A stretch of DNA of 64,000 nt from Geothermovivens sp964644845 (GCA_964644845.1 CAZXXS010000077.1:62001-126000), one strand, 5' to 3'; counted from the stretch's first letter, positions 42,313 to 51,451 are shown. Notes: generated from the sequence alone by a model not told the origin. Numbers and translations are program-made.

Positions 42313-44398
42313 TCACCTGCTCGACATTTTCTACACCGAAGCCTTTGAGCGGCTCGACGACCTTGAGCGCGGACTTGTGCAACTGGAAGTTGACCCCGGG
42401 AACGCTGAAATCCTCGACGAGGTTTTTCGGGCCGCGCACACACTTAAAGGCAGCTCAGGACTGGCAGGACTGAACGCCATCTCCAAGATGGCCCACGTGA
42501 TGGAGGATTTGCTGGACGAAGTCCGGCAAGGAACCCGACCCTTCACGAAGGATCTTTCCTCGCTGCTTCTCGAGGCGACCGACATCCTCAAGCAAATCGT
42601 GCAGACGCACGCTGAGACGCGGAAAGAAAGTTTGCCCTCCGGCTTTGCACCGACGCTAAAACTGCTGGCAGAAGCGGCAGGTCAGGAGCTGGGCGAAAAC
42701 GGCGCTTCCGGAGGCGACGGCGATTCCGCAAGAGATGCTGCCCTCTACCGAATTTCCCTCCGTTTCAAGCGCGAACTTTTCGAAACGGGTCAGGATCCCC
42801 TGCTGTTGTTCTACGAGTTGGCCGAACTCGGCGAACTCGTGGATGTACACTGCCACACCGAAGAGCTGCCCGGGCTTTCGGAGCTTGATCCAACACAGTT
42901 GTTTCTCAGCTGGGATTTGTTGCTCCGGAGCACGGTCGACGAAGACGCTGTCCGGGGTGTTTTTGTGTTCGTGCAGTACGACGGCGAGATTGACGTGCGG
43001 CGTGTCGAGGAGAAAGAAAATGAAAATGCTGCTGTCCTGGGGGTGTCCGCAGAGGAACCCGAGGAGCAGCAGACGGTGTCCGAACAAGCCACTACCGTTG
43101 CCGAAACACGTACAAGACCCGATGTCGCCGAAAAGTTTCCAAGACCCGAAAAGGCGGAAGCACCTGGTGCCCCCCGCCGGCCCTCAGGAAACGCTGTCTT
43201 GCGGACGAACACCGTGCGTGTTCGCACGGAAAAGCTGGATCGAATGGTAGACCTCAGCGGAGAAGTGGCCATTCAACTTGGTCAGCTTGAAGCCGCTCTT
43301 GGTGGCTCCGTTCTGCAGGACAACGGGGTCAGAGCGCTGTTGGAGGCATTGCGACGAACAGTCTCCGGCTTGCAGAGTGAGGCTCTGAGCCTCAGGATGG
43401 TGCCGGTGGAAGAGAGCCTCACGCGTTTTACGCGCCTGGTCCGGGACGCGGCTGTCGAGGCTGGCAAGGAAGTGGAACTGATCGTGGAAGGGGGCGAGAC
43501 CGAACTGGACCGGACACTTTTGGCTGAGCTTTCGGACCCGATCAAGCACCTGCTGCGGAACGCGGTGGACCACGGCGTAGAGCCGCCGGAGGAACGTCGC
43601 CGTCTGGGCAAACCGCTTCCCGCGCGCGTGTGGTTGCGCGCCTACGAGCGAGCCGGTCGAGTTTTCCTTGAGATTGAAGACGACGGGCGCGGCCTCAACC
43701 TCGGCAAAATCCGCCAGCGCGCCCGCGAACTCGGTCTGGATGCCTCCGGCAACAAAGAGATGCTTGCAGTCCTGTTCAAGCCGGGGTTCTCCACGGCCAA
43801 CCGCGTGACCAACCTTTCCGGTCGTGGTGTGGGCCTGGACGTCGTGAAAACCAGCGTCGAGAAGATCGGAGGACACATTTCGGTTTTTACGGAGGAAGGC
43901 AAGGGAACGCGCTTCCGCATTTCGCTACCTCTGACTCTGGCCGTGCTGGACGGGCTTCTGGTGAGGCTCGGTTCGGGCCTTTGTGTGTTACCCCTGCAAG
44001 CCGTGTCGGAGACGGTCGCGTGGTTCTCACTGGAGGGTGTGGAGATCGACCAGCGTCGGCTTGTGCACTACCGGGGCCGTTTCGTCCCGGTGGTGTGGCT
44101 ACACGACCTGCCAGGATTCCAGAGCTTGCAGGTCGAACGGCCCCTGGTTGGTGTCCTGGTACAAGGCGATGGACACGAACTTTTCCTCCCCGTGGATGAA
44201 ATCGTTGGTTCCCAGCAGGTTGTGGTGAAGTCACTGGAGAAGAATTGGAAGCGTGTACCTGGAGTGACGGGGGCAACCGTGCTGGGAGACGGTTCCGTGG
44301 CCCTGATTCTGGATGTGTCAGGAATCGAACGCCTGGCTCTGCAAGATCTTGCCCCGCGATCGGAGGAGGGGACATCAGTACAGGTGGCAACAAATTGA
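42302..44398 (+). CDS. cheA: Chemotaxis histidine kinase CheA
   Basis: A 698-residue kinase. The HPt domain (about 1-105) has phospho-acceptor H46 in FRAAHTLKGSS. A middle region of about 145-245 is a P2-like or accessory domain found in non-enteric CheAs. Residues about 300-365 are the dimerisation helices (TEKLDRMVDLSGEVA). The HATPase follows at about 365-545, with N-box HLLRNAVDHGVEPPE, DDGRG and GRGVGLDVV. The C-terminal CheW-like regulatory domain is about 550-690. All catalytic parts are intact. It is coupled by overlap to cheY upstream and cheW downstream (TGATG). Confidence 0.95.
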   Translation: MDIDHLLDIFYTEAFERLDDLERGLVQLEVDPGNAEILDEVFRAAHTLKGSSGLAGLNAISKMAHVMEDLLDEVRQGTRPFTKDLSSLLLEATDILKQIVQTHAETRKESLPSGFAPTLKLLAEAAGQELGENGASGGDGDSARDAALYRISLRFKRELFETGQDPLLLFYELAELGELVDVHCHTEELPGLSELDPTQLFLSWDLLLRSTVDEDAVRGVFVFVQYDGEIDVRRVEEKENENAAVLGVSAEEPEEQQTVSEQATTVAETRTRPDVAEKFPRPEKAEAPGAPRRPSGNAVLRTNTVRVRTEKLDRMVDLSGEVAIQLGQLEAALGGSVLQDNGVRALLEALRRTVSGLQSEALSLRMVPVEESLTRFTRLVRDAAVEAGKEVELIVEGGETELDRTLLAELSDPIKHLLRNAVDHGVEPPEERRRLGKPLPARVWLRAYERAGRVFLEIEDDGRGLNLGKIRQRARELGLDASGNKEMLAVLFKPGFSTANRVTNLSGRGVGLDVVKTSVEKIGGHISVFTEEGKGTRFRISLPLTLAVLDGLLVRLGSGLCVLPLQAVSETVAWFSLEGVEIDQRRLVHYRGRFVPVVWLHDLPGFQSLQVERPLVGVLVQGDGHELFLPVDEIVGSQQVVVKSLEKNWKRVPGVTGATVLGDGSVALILDVSGIERLALQDLAPRSEEGTSVQVATN

Positions 44399-44889
44399 TG
44401 GGTGAGTCGATGCGTACAGAGAAGGAAGCGGACGTGAAGAAAGTGGGGGAAGTGGATCTTTCTCCGGCCCAAATGGTGACCTTTCGGGTGGACGAGCAGG
44501 TCTACGGGCTCGGCATTTTAGATGTCCACGAGGTGATTCAGTACCGGAGGCCCGAATTCGCGCCGGGTGACCCTCCCTGGATGCTCGGGGTGATCCACCT
44601 GCGTGGGGAAATCCTGCCGGCTGTGGATGCCCGTGTGCGCCTCGGGTTCCCACAGAAGGTGCCCGACCCCGGTGCCGTGTACGTTGTCTTGGAGAAAAAC
44701 GGCCAACGCGTGGCCCTGCTTGTCGATGCAATTCTCGATGTTGTACAGCTTGGTAGTGTGGAACTGGACAAGCCTCCTGGTGTGGACCGCGAAGATTCCC
44801 CGGTTGCTGGTTTTGTGCGGGTGAAGGACCGTACCGTGGCGGTGCTCAAGGCGGAAGCTTTTTTGCCGGCAGCCGAGAGAGCCCTGTGA
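44398..44889 (+). CDS. cheW: Chemotaxis coupling protein CheW
   Basis: A 163-residue CheW. The SH3-like fold is recognisable: MVTFRVDEQVYGLGILDVHEVIQYR, then PPWMLGVIHLRGEILPAVDARVRLG (the receptor/CheA-binding core), and LVDAILDVVQL near residue 108. It bridges CheA and the receptor. The start is ATG 44398, one base inside the cheA stop; ATG 44410 is a near alternative. The receptor gene begins 93 bases downstream. Confidence 0.92.
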   Translation: MGESMRTEKEADVKKVGEVDLSPAQMVTFRVDEQVYGLGILDVHEVIQYRRPEFAPGDPPWMLGVIHLRGEILPAVDARVRLGFPQKVPDPGAVYVVLEKNGQRVALLVDAILDVVQLGSVELDKPPGVDREDSPVAGFVRVKDRTVAVLKAEAFLPAAERAL

Positions 44890-44982
44890 ACCAGAACGGG
44901 TTTGGGCCGCAGAAGCTAACTTCTCGGTTCACACAGAGTGCGCGCGAGGAAGAAACACGCGTTTTGAACGGAGGAAACAACC

Positions 44983-46827
44983 GTGAAGGGCAAAAAGGAC
45001 AAGAGCGGAACCTTGGTTAGGGATCTTGCCCTCAGCGCCATCGTGATCCTGCTGGGAGCGATGGCACTCACAAGAGTTCTGTACGACTGGAGCCGGGATA
45101 AGGTGCTCCAGGACGCAGAGGATTTTGTAACCGCGGTGGCGGCCCGAGAAGTCTCGATGCTGGAACGGTGCGCCGACACCCACCTGGCGGCTCTTCGGGC
45201 CATAGCTGCAAGCCCGATGCGCGTCGGTGAAAAACCAGGCGACTGGCTTGTGCGGGTGTGGACGAACGCAGGAGTGGCCAAGACCTACACCGGACTGGCA
45301 CTCGTAGACAGGGATCTTCGCATTGTGAGCTCGGTACCGGTGGGCTCTGTGAATCCTGGTCTTGTGGGTTCTGTGTTGTCGAGACTCGGCGGCTCTCCTT
45401 CGGCTGTATTCGCTGGTCTGGACGAGGCCGGTGAGCCGGTTGGCGTTGCCGCAGTTCGCTTGCCGCAGGATGGCCGGGTGCTGGTTGGTCGGCTCGCGAG
45501 GACAAACTGGGACGTATTTGCTGGGAACACAAGAGGGCTAACCGGTGATCTGGTTGTGTCGAAAGAGGAGGCCCTGAACGGCTGGCTGCAGGACCGGGGT
45601 CGGGTTTACGCCACGGTGTGGTCCGAGCCGCTTGGAGTGGGGCTTGCCGTCGGCATGCCGGACGAGGTGGCGCTGCGCCAGGTGCGACGCGCCAGAAGCC
45701 TCACACTGATTGTTTTCGCTTTCCTCGCCGGCTTGATGATTCTGTGCGGCTACTACTTCGCCAGACGTCTGATTGTACCGTTGAGAGAGGGCGCTGAGGT
45801 TGCCTCGCGATTGGCCGAGGGCGACCTGGGCGTACACTTCAACATCCAGGGGCCGCGTGAGGTTCGGGAAATGCTGAGCAGCTTGGAGCGCATCAAAGCC
45901 AAGTTCGCCGACGTGCTCGGGCGAATGCGATGGAGTGCAACCAACGTGGCCGACGCCAGTGTGAAACTGTCCAGTGGTAGCCAGGAAATGAGCCAGAGCT
46001 CTCAAGAGCTGGCTTCGATTGTCCAGCAGGGTCGGGCCACTTTCGAAGAGATGGAAACCGGAATTCGCATGACGGCAGACCACGCAGCGCGCAGCAAGGA
46101 AGAGATCGGTTCCGCAGCCAGGGTGGTCGAGCAAGGTGCGGACATGGGCCAACGAGCCGCAGACGTCATGAAAGCTTTTGTCGACCAGGCCCAGAAGATG
46201 ACCGAGATCATCCAGGTAACCAGTGAGCTGTCTTTTCAAACGAACTTGCTTGCTTTGAATGCCGCGGTGGAGGCTGCGCGGGCCGGGGAACACGGACGCG
46301 GCTTCGCTGTGGTGGCGAACGAAATCCGGGCGCTGGCCCAGCGCAGTGCCGAGTCTTCCAAGAGGGTGAAAGAGATGATCGAAACGACCCTGCAGGAAAT
46401 TCGGCGAGGGATGCAGGAAACCCAGCAGCTTGGCCAGCTCATGTCCGAGGCCAAAGGCAGCATGGCCAAAATTGCGGAAGTAATGGACGAAATTAGCTTG
46501 GCCACGAAGGAGCAGGCTGCCGCCGTGGATCAGGTTTCGAAGAGTCTTGGCCAGGTTGACGAAGTGGCGCAGCGCAACGCGGCTTTTGTGGAAGAACTGG
46601 CGTCGTCCAGCGAGCAGCTGGCGGCCGCTGCCCGGGACCTTGAGCAACTGGTCAGCTACTTCAAACTCGGTGGAACAGAGATTTCCAGTTTCAGCGGCGT
46701 GTCCTCCGAACCGCTGCCGACGCACGACTCGGTGCAGGTGGTGGAGAATTACGTGGCGCCCGTTGATCAGACGTCGAAACAGAAGGACGTCTCCGTGAAG
46801 GATCTCGACGGCTTTGAGGAATTTTGA
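44983..46827 (+). CDS. Methyl-accepting chemotaxis protein
   Basis: A 614-residue receptor. TM1 spans about 11-33, a periplasmic Cache-like sensor about 35-238, TM2 about 239-262, HAMP about 263-315, and the signalling domain to about 575. The hairpin tip is complete (FQTNLLALNAAVEAARAGEHGRGFAVVANEIRAL). The protein ends KDLDGFEEF. The last five residues, GFEEF, resemble the C-terminal pentapeptide (NWETF in E. coli) that tethers CheR. GTG 44983 has GGAGG 7 bases upstream. It is the only receptor gene in the window; its ligand is unknown. Confidence 0.92.
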   Translation: MKGKKDKSGTLVRDLALSAIVILLGAMALTRVLYDWSRDKVLQDAEDFVTAVAAREVSMLERCADTHLAALRAIAASPMRVGEKPGDWLVRVWTNAGVAKTYTGLALVDRDLRIVSSVPVGSVNPGLVGSVLSRLGGSPSAVFAGLDEAGEPVGVAAVRLPQDGRVLVGRLARTNWDVFAGNTRGLTGDLVVSKEEALNGWLQDRGRVYATVWSEPLGVGLAVGMPDEVALRQVRRARSLTLIVFAFLAGLMILCGYYFARRLIVPLREGAEVASRLAEGDLGVHFNIQGPREVREMLSSLERIKAKFADVLGRMRWSATNVADASVKLSSGSQEMSQSSQELASIVQQGRATFEEMETGIRMTADHAARSKEEIGSAARVVEQGADMGQRAADVMKAFVDQAQKMTEIIQVTSELSFQTNLLALNAAVEAARAGEHGRGFAVVANEIRALAQRSAESSKRVKEMIETTLQEIRRGMQETQQLGQLMSEAKGSMAKIAEVMDEISLATKEQAAAVDQVSKSLGQVDEVAQRNAAFVEELASSSEQLAAAARDLEQLVSYFKLGGTEISSFSGVSSEPLPTHDSVQVVENYVAPVDQTSKQKDVSVKDLDGFEEF

Positions 46828-47165
46828 GGCCAGGACTCCACCGGTGTTTCTTCACCCGGCGGGTAGCTCTTGAACCTGCCGGGGGGTAAGGAGAAAGCCA
46901 ACCGGTTTGCGAGGTTGGACTTGAGCTTCGTTGTTGCTGAAGCAGAAGTCGCTCTCCGCTGTACAAGACGGAGATGCTCGACGCTGTTTGGACCGGCCCA
47001 GTCCGGCAGCTGTGCTGAGCAACTTTTCGCAGGTTTGTGCGTGCGGGACACCGGGGTTTGGATGGGCCGGCCCGAGAGCCGAACCTGTGTGGGTGGCCAA
47101 GCCTTGGCACCAAGCAGCCGCTGGCTACGCGTGCCGGTCTGGAAGAACTGAGAGACGAGCCCGAA
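46828..47165 (+). other. Gap between receptor and cheR genes
   Basis: 338 bases with no gene I can support and no clear promoter or terminator. Open frames exist but are without a ribosome-binding site and run into or across cheR in other frames. The spacing contrasts with the overlapping genes on the left of the cluster and may hold a promoter or an RNA structure. Confidence 0.35.
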
Positions 47166-48065
47166 ATGATGTGGAGCCAGCCCAGAAACGAGCAAGAAAA
47201 CCGACACCCGTCGGGAGGTGAAACGTTCGGAGACGCAGATCAGCGGCGTCTTTTCGACAACTTGGCTGAGCTGGTTCGTAGGGAGACAGGGATCGCGTTG
47301 ACTGCGGCTCGCAAGGCTCAATTGTTGGGGAAAGTGCGGATGCGCTGCGAGGCCGTCGGGTGTCCGGATTTGCGTAGCTACGTCCAGCTACTTTCGTCCA
47401 ACGCGAAGGGCGGGGGCGAGCTTGAAAAACTGGTGAGTCTGGCAACTACGAATGTGACGGAGTTTTTCCGCCACCCCGACCAATTCGATGTTTTTGAGAA
47501 AGTTGTGTTGCCTGAAGTGGTGTCAGACAAGCAGACGCGGCGGCTGCTGCGCATCTGGAGCGCTGGCTGCGCTACAGGGGAAGAGGTTTACTCGATCGCG
47601 ATGATCTTGGTGGACAAACTTGAGGGTTCGCGAGGCTGGGACGTCAAAATTCTGGGCACCGATCTGAGTCGGGACGCGCTTTCCGTGGCGGAACGCGGTC
47701 GCTACCCGATCGGTGCGCTTAAGAACGTTCCACGCGGTTACCTGTTGCGGTTTTTCCGCCGCGCTCCTGAAGGCGACTTGATGCAGCTGACCGAGGAAAT
47801 CCGTCGGGTTACACTTTTTCGAAGGCTGAACCTGATGGAGCCGCGTTACCCGCTTCGCCGGGACGTGGACGTGATCTTTTTCCGCAACGTGGCGATCTAC
47901 TTTGAGCCCGAGATTCGGAGAGCTGTGATGTTTCGTATTTCGGAACACTTGCGTCCGGGTGGGTTTCTGGTTCTCGGTCCAGCTGAGAACCTGATGGACA
48001 TGCGACACTGTTTTGAACCACTGCGGGCCAATGTTTTTCGCAAGAAACGGAAAAAGAGCAGGTAG
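47166..48065 (+). CDS. cheR: Chemotaxis protein methyltransferase CheR
   Basis: A 299-residue SAM-dependent glutamate methyltransferase for the receptor. The N-terminal helical domain (LVRRETGIALTAARKAQL) is followed by the SAM site WSAGCATGEEVYSIAM, ILGTDLSRDALSVAERGRY, and a DVIFFRNVAIYFE segment corresponding to the family's ICRNVxIYF motif, here with Phe-Arg instead of Cys-Arg. The C-terminus is very basic (KKRKKSR). I chose ATG 47166; ATG 47169 follows directly. No strong Shine-Dalgarno sequence is visible, so the exact start is uncertain. Confidence 0.9.
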   Translation: MMWSQPRNEQENRHPSGGETFGDADQRRLFDNLAELVRRETGIALTAARKAQLLGKVRMRCEAVGCPDLRSYVQLLSSNAKGGGELEKLVSLATTNVTEFFRHPDQFDVFEKVVLPEVVSDKQTRRLLRIWSAGCATGEEVYSIAMILVDKLEGSRGWDVKILGTDLSRDALSVAERGRYPIGALKNVPRGYLLRFFRRAPEGDLMQLTEEIRRVTLFRRLNLMEPRYPLRRDVDVIFFRNVAIYFEPEIRRAVMFRISEHLRPGGFLVLGPAENLMDMRHCFEPLRANVFRKKRKKSR

Positions 48066-48434
48066 TCCTGCGTTCTGAGCGCCTCGGTTCGTCGCGTGGG
48101 TTGGGCGGTGCGAACATCTGGAGGCCGGTGAGGTCGGGAGCCCAGGGGACTCCAGGCGCTTTCGTTAGGTTTCTGGCCGGCTGCCGGACGGTGAGGGAGC
48201 ACGAGAGAACAGAAAATGTCGTTGGGAAGATTGTTCGGTGAGTTCCGCAGTGGCTTCTTCCGCCGGTGCCGCTGTGCTTAGCACGACGCTGGGAAGGCAA
48301 GCCGGAGAAAGCTGCTGGAGCTGTTGTACTCCGAAGCTCAGCCAGCCTTGGTTTGAAAGCCGGAAGCGGGGACCGGGTTCGGAGCAGAGTGGTTGGGAGT
48401 GGCAGGGAGGCCGAGGGCAAAGTAGAGGTACCTG
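48066..48434 (+). other. Gap between cheR and cheD
   Basis: 369 bases with no supportable gene, promoter of TTGACA type, or terminator. Short frames here have no family resemblance. As with the receptor-cheR gap, the length is unusual within an otherwise compact chemotaxis cluster. Confidence 0.35.
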
Positions 48435-49025
48435 ATGCAGCGAAGGCACAACGAATACTTTAACCGGGACGTGGTGGACATCGTGGCAGGGGAGTACTAC
48501 GTCAGTCGAGAGGCCGAAATTGTCACAACACTTCTTGGGTCCTGTGTGGCTACATGCCTTTTCGACCCGGAAGTGGGTGTTGGCGGGATGAACCACTTCA
48601 TGTTGCCAGGTCAGCTTCAGCCGGGACCGATTTTCGCGTCTGAAGCGGGTCGTTACGGGATGTTCGCCATGGAACGGTTGATCAACGAGCTCTTGAAGAT
48701 GGGGGCAAGACGGGAGAAACTGGTGGCCAAGGTGTTTGGTGGGGCCAACCTGCTGGGTGGTCAAAACGATGCTTCCCGCGTACCGGAGCAAAATGTGTTG
48801 TTCACGCTTGAGTACCTGCAACTTGAAAACATTCCTGTACTGATTTCCGACGTTGGGGGCGTTGTGGGTCGAAGAATCTACATGTTCACAGATTCCGGAC
48901 GTGTGCTGTTGAAACGCTTGGGCGGAAAACCGGTGCGCACCGTGGCGCAAAAGGAGGTCGTGTACCAGAAAAACCTGCGCAAACGCGAAGCGTCTGGGAG
49001 TAGGGTGGAATGGTTTCGAAATTGA
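48435..49025 (+). CDS. cheD: Chemoreceptor glutamine deamidase CheD
   Basis: A 196-residue CheD that deamidates receptor glutamines and can interact with CheC or CheY-type partners. The catalytic Cys37 is in LLGSCVATCLFD and His54 in GGMNHFMLP; AKVFGGANLLGG follows in the usual place. It is a little longer than average because of a basic C-terminal tail. No CheC/CheX gene is in the window. The ATG at 48435 has AGAGG upstream; the end overlaps cheB by 16 bases. Confidence 0.92.
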   Translation: MQRRHNEYFNRDVVDIVAGEYYVSREAEIVTTLLGSCVATCLFDPEVGVGGMNHFMLPGQLQPGPIFASEAGRYGMFAMERLINELLKMGARREKLVAKVFGGANLLGGQNDASRVPEQNVLFTLEYLQLENIPVLISDVGGVVGRRIYMFTDSGRVLLKRLGGKPVRTVAQKEVVYQKNLRKREASGSRVEWFRN

Positions 49026-50119
49026 GCGGGAGTTTCTCGGCGTCAAGGACGCGGCGGAAAATTCGCGTGCTCATCATCGACGACTCCGCGTTGGTGCGCG
49101 AAGTGCTCCGGCAGGTGCTGGAGTCAGACCCTGACATCGAGATCGTGGGCACGGTGCCCGATGCAGCCTTCGCCATGCGGCGTGTGGAAAGCCTGGATCC
49201 GGACGTCCTGACGCTGGATATTGAGATGCCCAGAATGGACGGTCTGAGTTTCTTGCGCGAGCTCATGCGGACGCACCCGATGCCAGTCGTGATGGTTTCG
49301 ATGCACACGCGCAAGGGGGCGGCGGTTACGTGGAAGGCACTGGAACTTGGCGCCGTGGATTTCGTGGCCAAGCCATCCTCAGGGGTCCGGGACGGGTTAA
49401 AAGAGCTCGGCGAGGAGCTGATTCGCAAGGTCAAGGTTGCTGTCAGCGCTCGGATGCGCAACCAGCCGAGCATCCGGCGGCCCTCCTGGCTCCAGAAGGA
49501 GCACGAGCCGGTCATCGCCGCAGCTGGTTCGTTGGTTGCCATCGGCGCGTCCACCGGGGGACCGGTGGCACTGGGACACATCTTTCCCCAGCTTCCGGCC
49601 AACATGCCGCCCATCGTGATCGTTCAACACATGCCGAAGGGATTCACGGCTCCATTTGCGAAGCGCTTGAACAGCATCAGCAACCTTACTGTCGGTGAGG
49701 CTCGGGACGGCGAACCGCTCGTCCGTGGCCACGCGTACGTCGCCCCCGCCGACCACCACCTGGAGGTGGAACGCAGCAGCAACGGGTTTGTAGCCCGCAT
49801 CAGCACGGGGCCGCGAGTACGGTACCAGCGTCCAAGCGTGGACGTGCTGTTTCAGTCGGTGGCCGAAACGGTGGGGGACCAGGCGATCGGCGTGCTGCTG
49901 ACGGGCATGGGAGACGACGGAGCACGGGGGCTGCTGGCTCTCCGCCGGGCGGGTGCACACACGCTTGCCCAGGATGAGGAAACCTCCGCGGTTTACGGCA
50001 TGCCGCGAGCTGCTGTGGCCCTGGGTGCAGCTGAATTCGTTGTGCCCCTGGACCAAATTCCGGACAAGATCGTCAGCCTTCTTCTTTCCCGCAAGCCAGT
50101 GACGGAAAAAGCGTCGTAG
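49010..50119 (+). CDS. cheB: Chemotaxis response regulator protein-glutamate methylesterase CheB
   Basis: A 369-residue protein. The receiver domain (about 17-140) has D24-D25 and phospho-acceptor D70 in LTLDIEMPRMDG, with K121 in VAKPSSG. The methylesterase domain (about 173-365) has catalytic S181 in IGASTGGP, H207 in VQHMPKGF and D303 in GMGDDGA. It removes methyl groups added by CheR, completing the adaptation set. The start overlaps the end of cheD, so expression is coupled. Confidence 0.95.
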   Translation: MVSKLSGSFSASRTRRKIRVLIIDDSALVREVLRQVLESDPDIEIVGTVPDAAFAMRRVESLDPDVLTLDIEMPRMDGLSFLRELMRTHPMPVVMVSMHTRKGAAVTWKALELGAVDFVAKPSSGVRDGLKELGEELIRKVKVAVSARMRNQPSIRRPSWLQKEHEPVIAAAGSLVAIGASTGGPVALGHIFPQLPANMPPIVIVQHMPKGFTAPFAKRLNSISNLTVGEARDGEPLVRGHAYVAPADHHLEVERSSNGFVARISTGPRVRYQRPSVDVLFQSVAETVGDQAIGVLLTGMGDDGARGLLALRRAGAHTLAQDEETSAVYGMPRAAVALGAAEFVVPLDQIPDKIVSLLLSRKPVTEKAS

Positions 50120-50478
50120 TGGGGAGTTCCGCCAGGTGCGCGTCTTTCTGCAACGCGACGAACGTGAGGCGAAAATGCGCGTGCTCATCCCGATTTTCCC
50201 TCGGGAACTCGCTGGACTGTCGGGCGATCTTCGCTTTTCCTGGCAAAACGGACTCCAGGGCAAGAAGGAGGCTCAAAGACGGCGTGCCACCTCCACCGGA
50301 GGTTACGTCCTGGGCGGTCTGGAGACAGTCTGGAACTTCCGGCTTTAGCCCCTGCGCGCAGTAAGCTCGTGCACCGTGCAGACCCACCCAGGCGCGTCCG
50401 TACGATTCAAGGCTACCGGGAACAACGGCTTGCTGTCCGGACCTGCATGTTTGCGAGGATCCCTCGAAAAGTCCTCAC
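50120..50478 (+). other. Intergenic region between cheB and the kinase-like gene
   Basis: About 360 bases. A 70-codon frame beginning at GTG 50136 was considered but lacks a well-placed ribosome-binding site and any family resemblance. No terminator with a T-run was seen after cheB. Confidence 0.35.
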
Positions 50479-50507
50479 TTGACACGTTTACAGAATTTTG
50501 CTACACT
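50479..50507 (+). promoter_or_regulatory. Sigma-70 promoter of the cytidylate-kinase-like gene
   Basis: A perfect -35 TTGACA (50479-50484), a 17-base spacer, TACACT (50502-50507). The leader is about 130 bases, ending in an extended Shine-Dalgarno sequence. Confidence 0.68.
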
Positions 50508-50627
50508 CCAGCGCAGCGGCGTTAGTTGTCTCGAAGAGATTCTCCCGTCTCAGCGGTTGGTGCTGGGGAGGATCACGAAACGCTACTTCGGGTATTTGGG
50601 GGCACAGCAAATCATGCCTGCTTTTTG

Positions 50628-50638
50628 AAGGAGGTGAT
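50628..50638 (+). promoter_or_regulatory. Extended Shine-Dalgarno sequence deciding the start at 50643
   Basis: AAGGAGGTGAT matches eleven bases of the standard bacterial 16S 3' tail complement. It sits at normal distance from GTG 50643 and argues against the upstream in-frame TTG at 50526. Confidence 0.7.
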
Positions 50639-50642
50639 TCCT

Positions 50643-51413
50643 GTGCAGGCTCTCTCCACAAGCATTCCGCTGGAGAAGTTGATCGGCAAGCAGGTCCGCC
50701 TCTGGTCCGTGCGGGAAAGGATCCGGCGCATGAGTCAGAAGTCGGCCGCTGACCCGTGGGACACCGCCTACGTGACGATTTCCAGGACAGCTGGAAGCAA
50801 GGGTTCGCAAGTCGCGCTCGAAGTCGCGCGGAAGCTCGGCTGGCAGGTCTACGGTCGGGAGATTGTGGACTACATTGCCCGTACGGCGAAAGTACGGCGC
50901 AGTGTGGTCGAGAGTTTTGACGAAAAGCGGCGTAGCGAAATCCAGTCCTGGATCCAGACGGCCATCGACCGGCATGCGCTGGGACACGACCGCTACCTCC
51001 ACCATCTGCTACAGGTGTTGCTGACGATCGCGGAGCACGGCCGCGCGGTGATCATTGGGCGTGGTGCGCACCTGGTGCTTCCGCCTGAGCGTGGCGTGCG
51101 CGTGTTGATTACAGCGCCCCTGGAAACCCGGGTGAACAACCTCGTCCGGGAACACGGGCTCTCGCGTTCCGAAGCGCGCAGACAGGTGGAAAAACGGGAC
51201 AGCGAGCGCGAACGTTGGTTGCGTCACTTCTTCAAAACGGAAGCCAACGATCCGACTTGCTTCGACCTTGTGATCAACACGGGCACCTGGAGCGTGGAAG
51301 AAGCCGCAGAAGTGGTTGTGCGTGCTCTCGAGGTTCGGCTCGGTAGCGCTCGACCGCCAGTCCCGGTTGCGGAAGCGGAAGAGGTCGATCTGGCTCCCAC
51401 AGTGCAGGACTGA
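50643..51413 (+). CDS. Cytidylate-kinase-like family protein
   Basis: A 256-residue P-loop protein. VTISRTAGSKGSQVALEVARKLGW (about residues 40-63) corresponds to the nucleotide-binding loop of the cytidylate-kinase-like family, with GSKGS in place of the usual GSGG(K/R). VIIGRGAHLVL and VEKRDSERERWLRHFF are the later family motifs, the latter resembling the LID region. True Cmk acts in CMP salvage; this family is a paralogue of unproven activity often found with envelope or sensory genes. The start is fixed by the extended Shine-Dalgarno sequence. The C-terminal 25 residues are acidic and probably disordered. Confidence 0.78.
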   Translation: MQALSTSIPLEKLIGKQVRLWSVRERIRRMSQKSAADPWDTAYVTISRTAGSKGSQVALEVARKLGWQVYGREIVDYIARTAKVRRSVVESFDEKRRSEIQSWIQTAIDRHALGHDRYLHHLLQVLLTIAEHGRAVIIGRGAHLVLPPERGVRVLITAPLETRVNNLVREHGLSRSEARRQVEKRDSERERWLRHFFKTEANDPTCFDLVINTGTWSVEEAAEVVVRALEVRLGSARPPVPVAEAEEVDLAPTVQD

Positions 51414-51451
51414 CCGTCTTGGTCCGGCGCAGCTCCTGACCGAAGTCAAGG

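Noticed and set aside
45538..46725. 395-codon antisense frame over the chemoreceptor gene
   Set aside because: The receptor signalling domain on the plus strand is unambiguous. Long antisense frames are a by-product of the coding strand's composition.
50136..50348. 70-codon frame between cheB and the kinase-like gene
   Set aside because: Poorly placed ribosome-binding site, no recognisable fold, and no support from neighbours.
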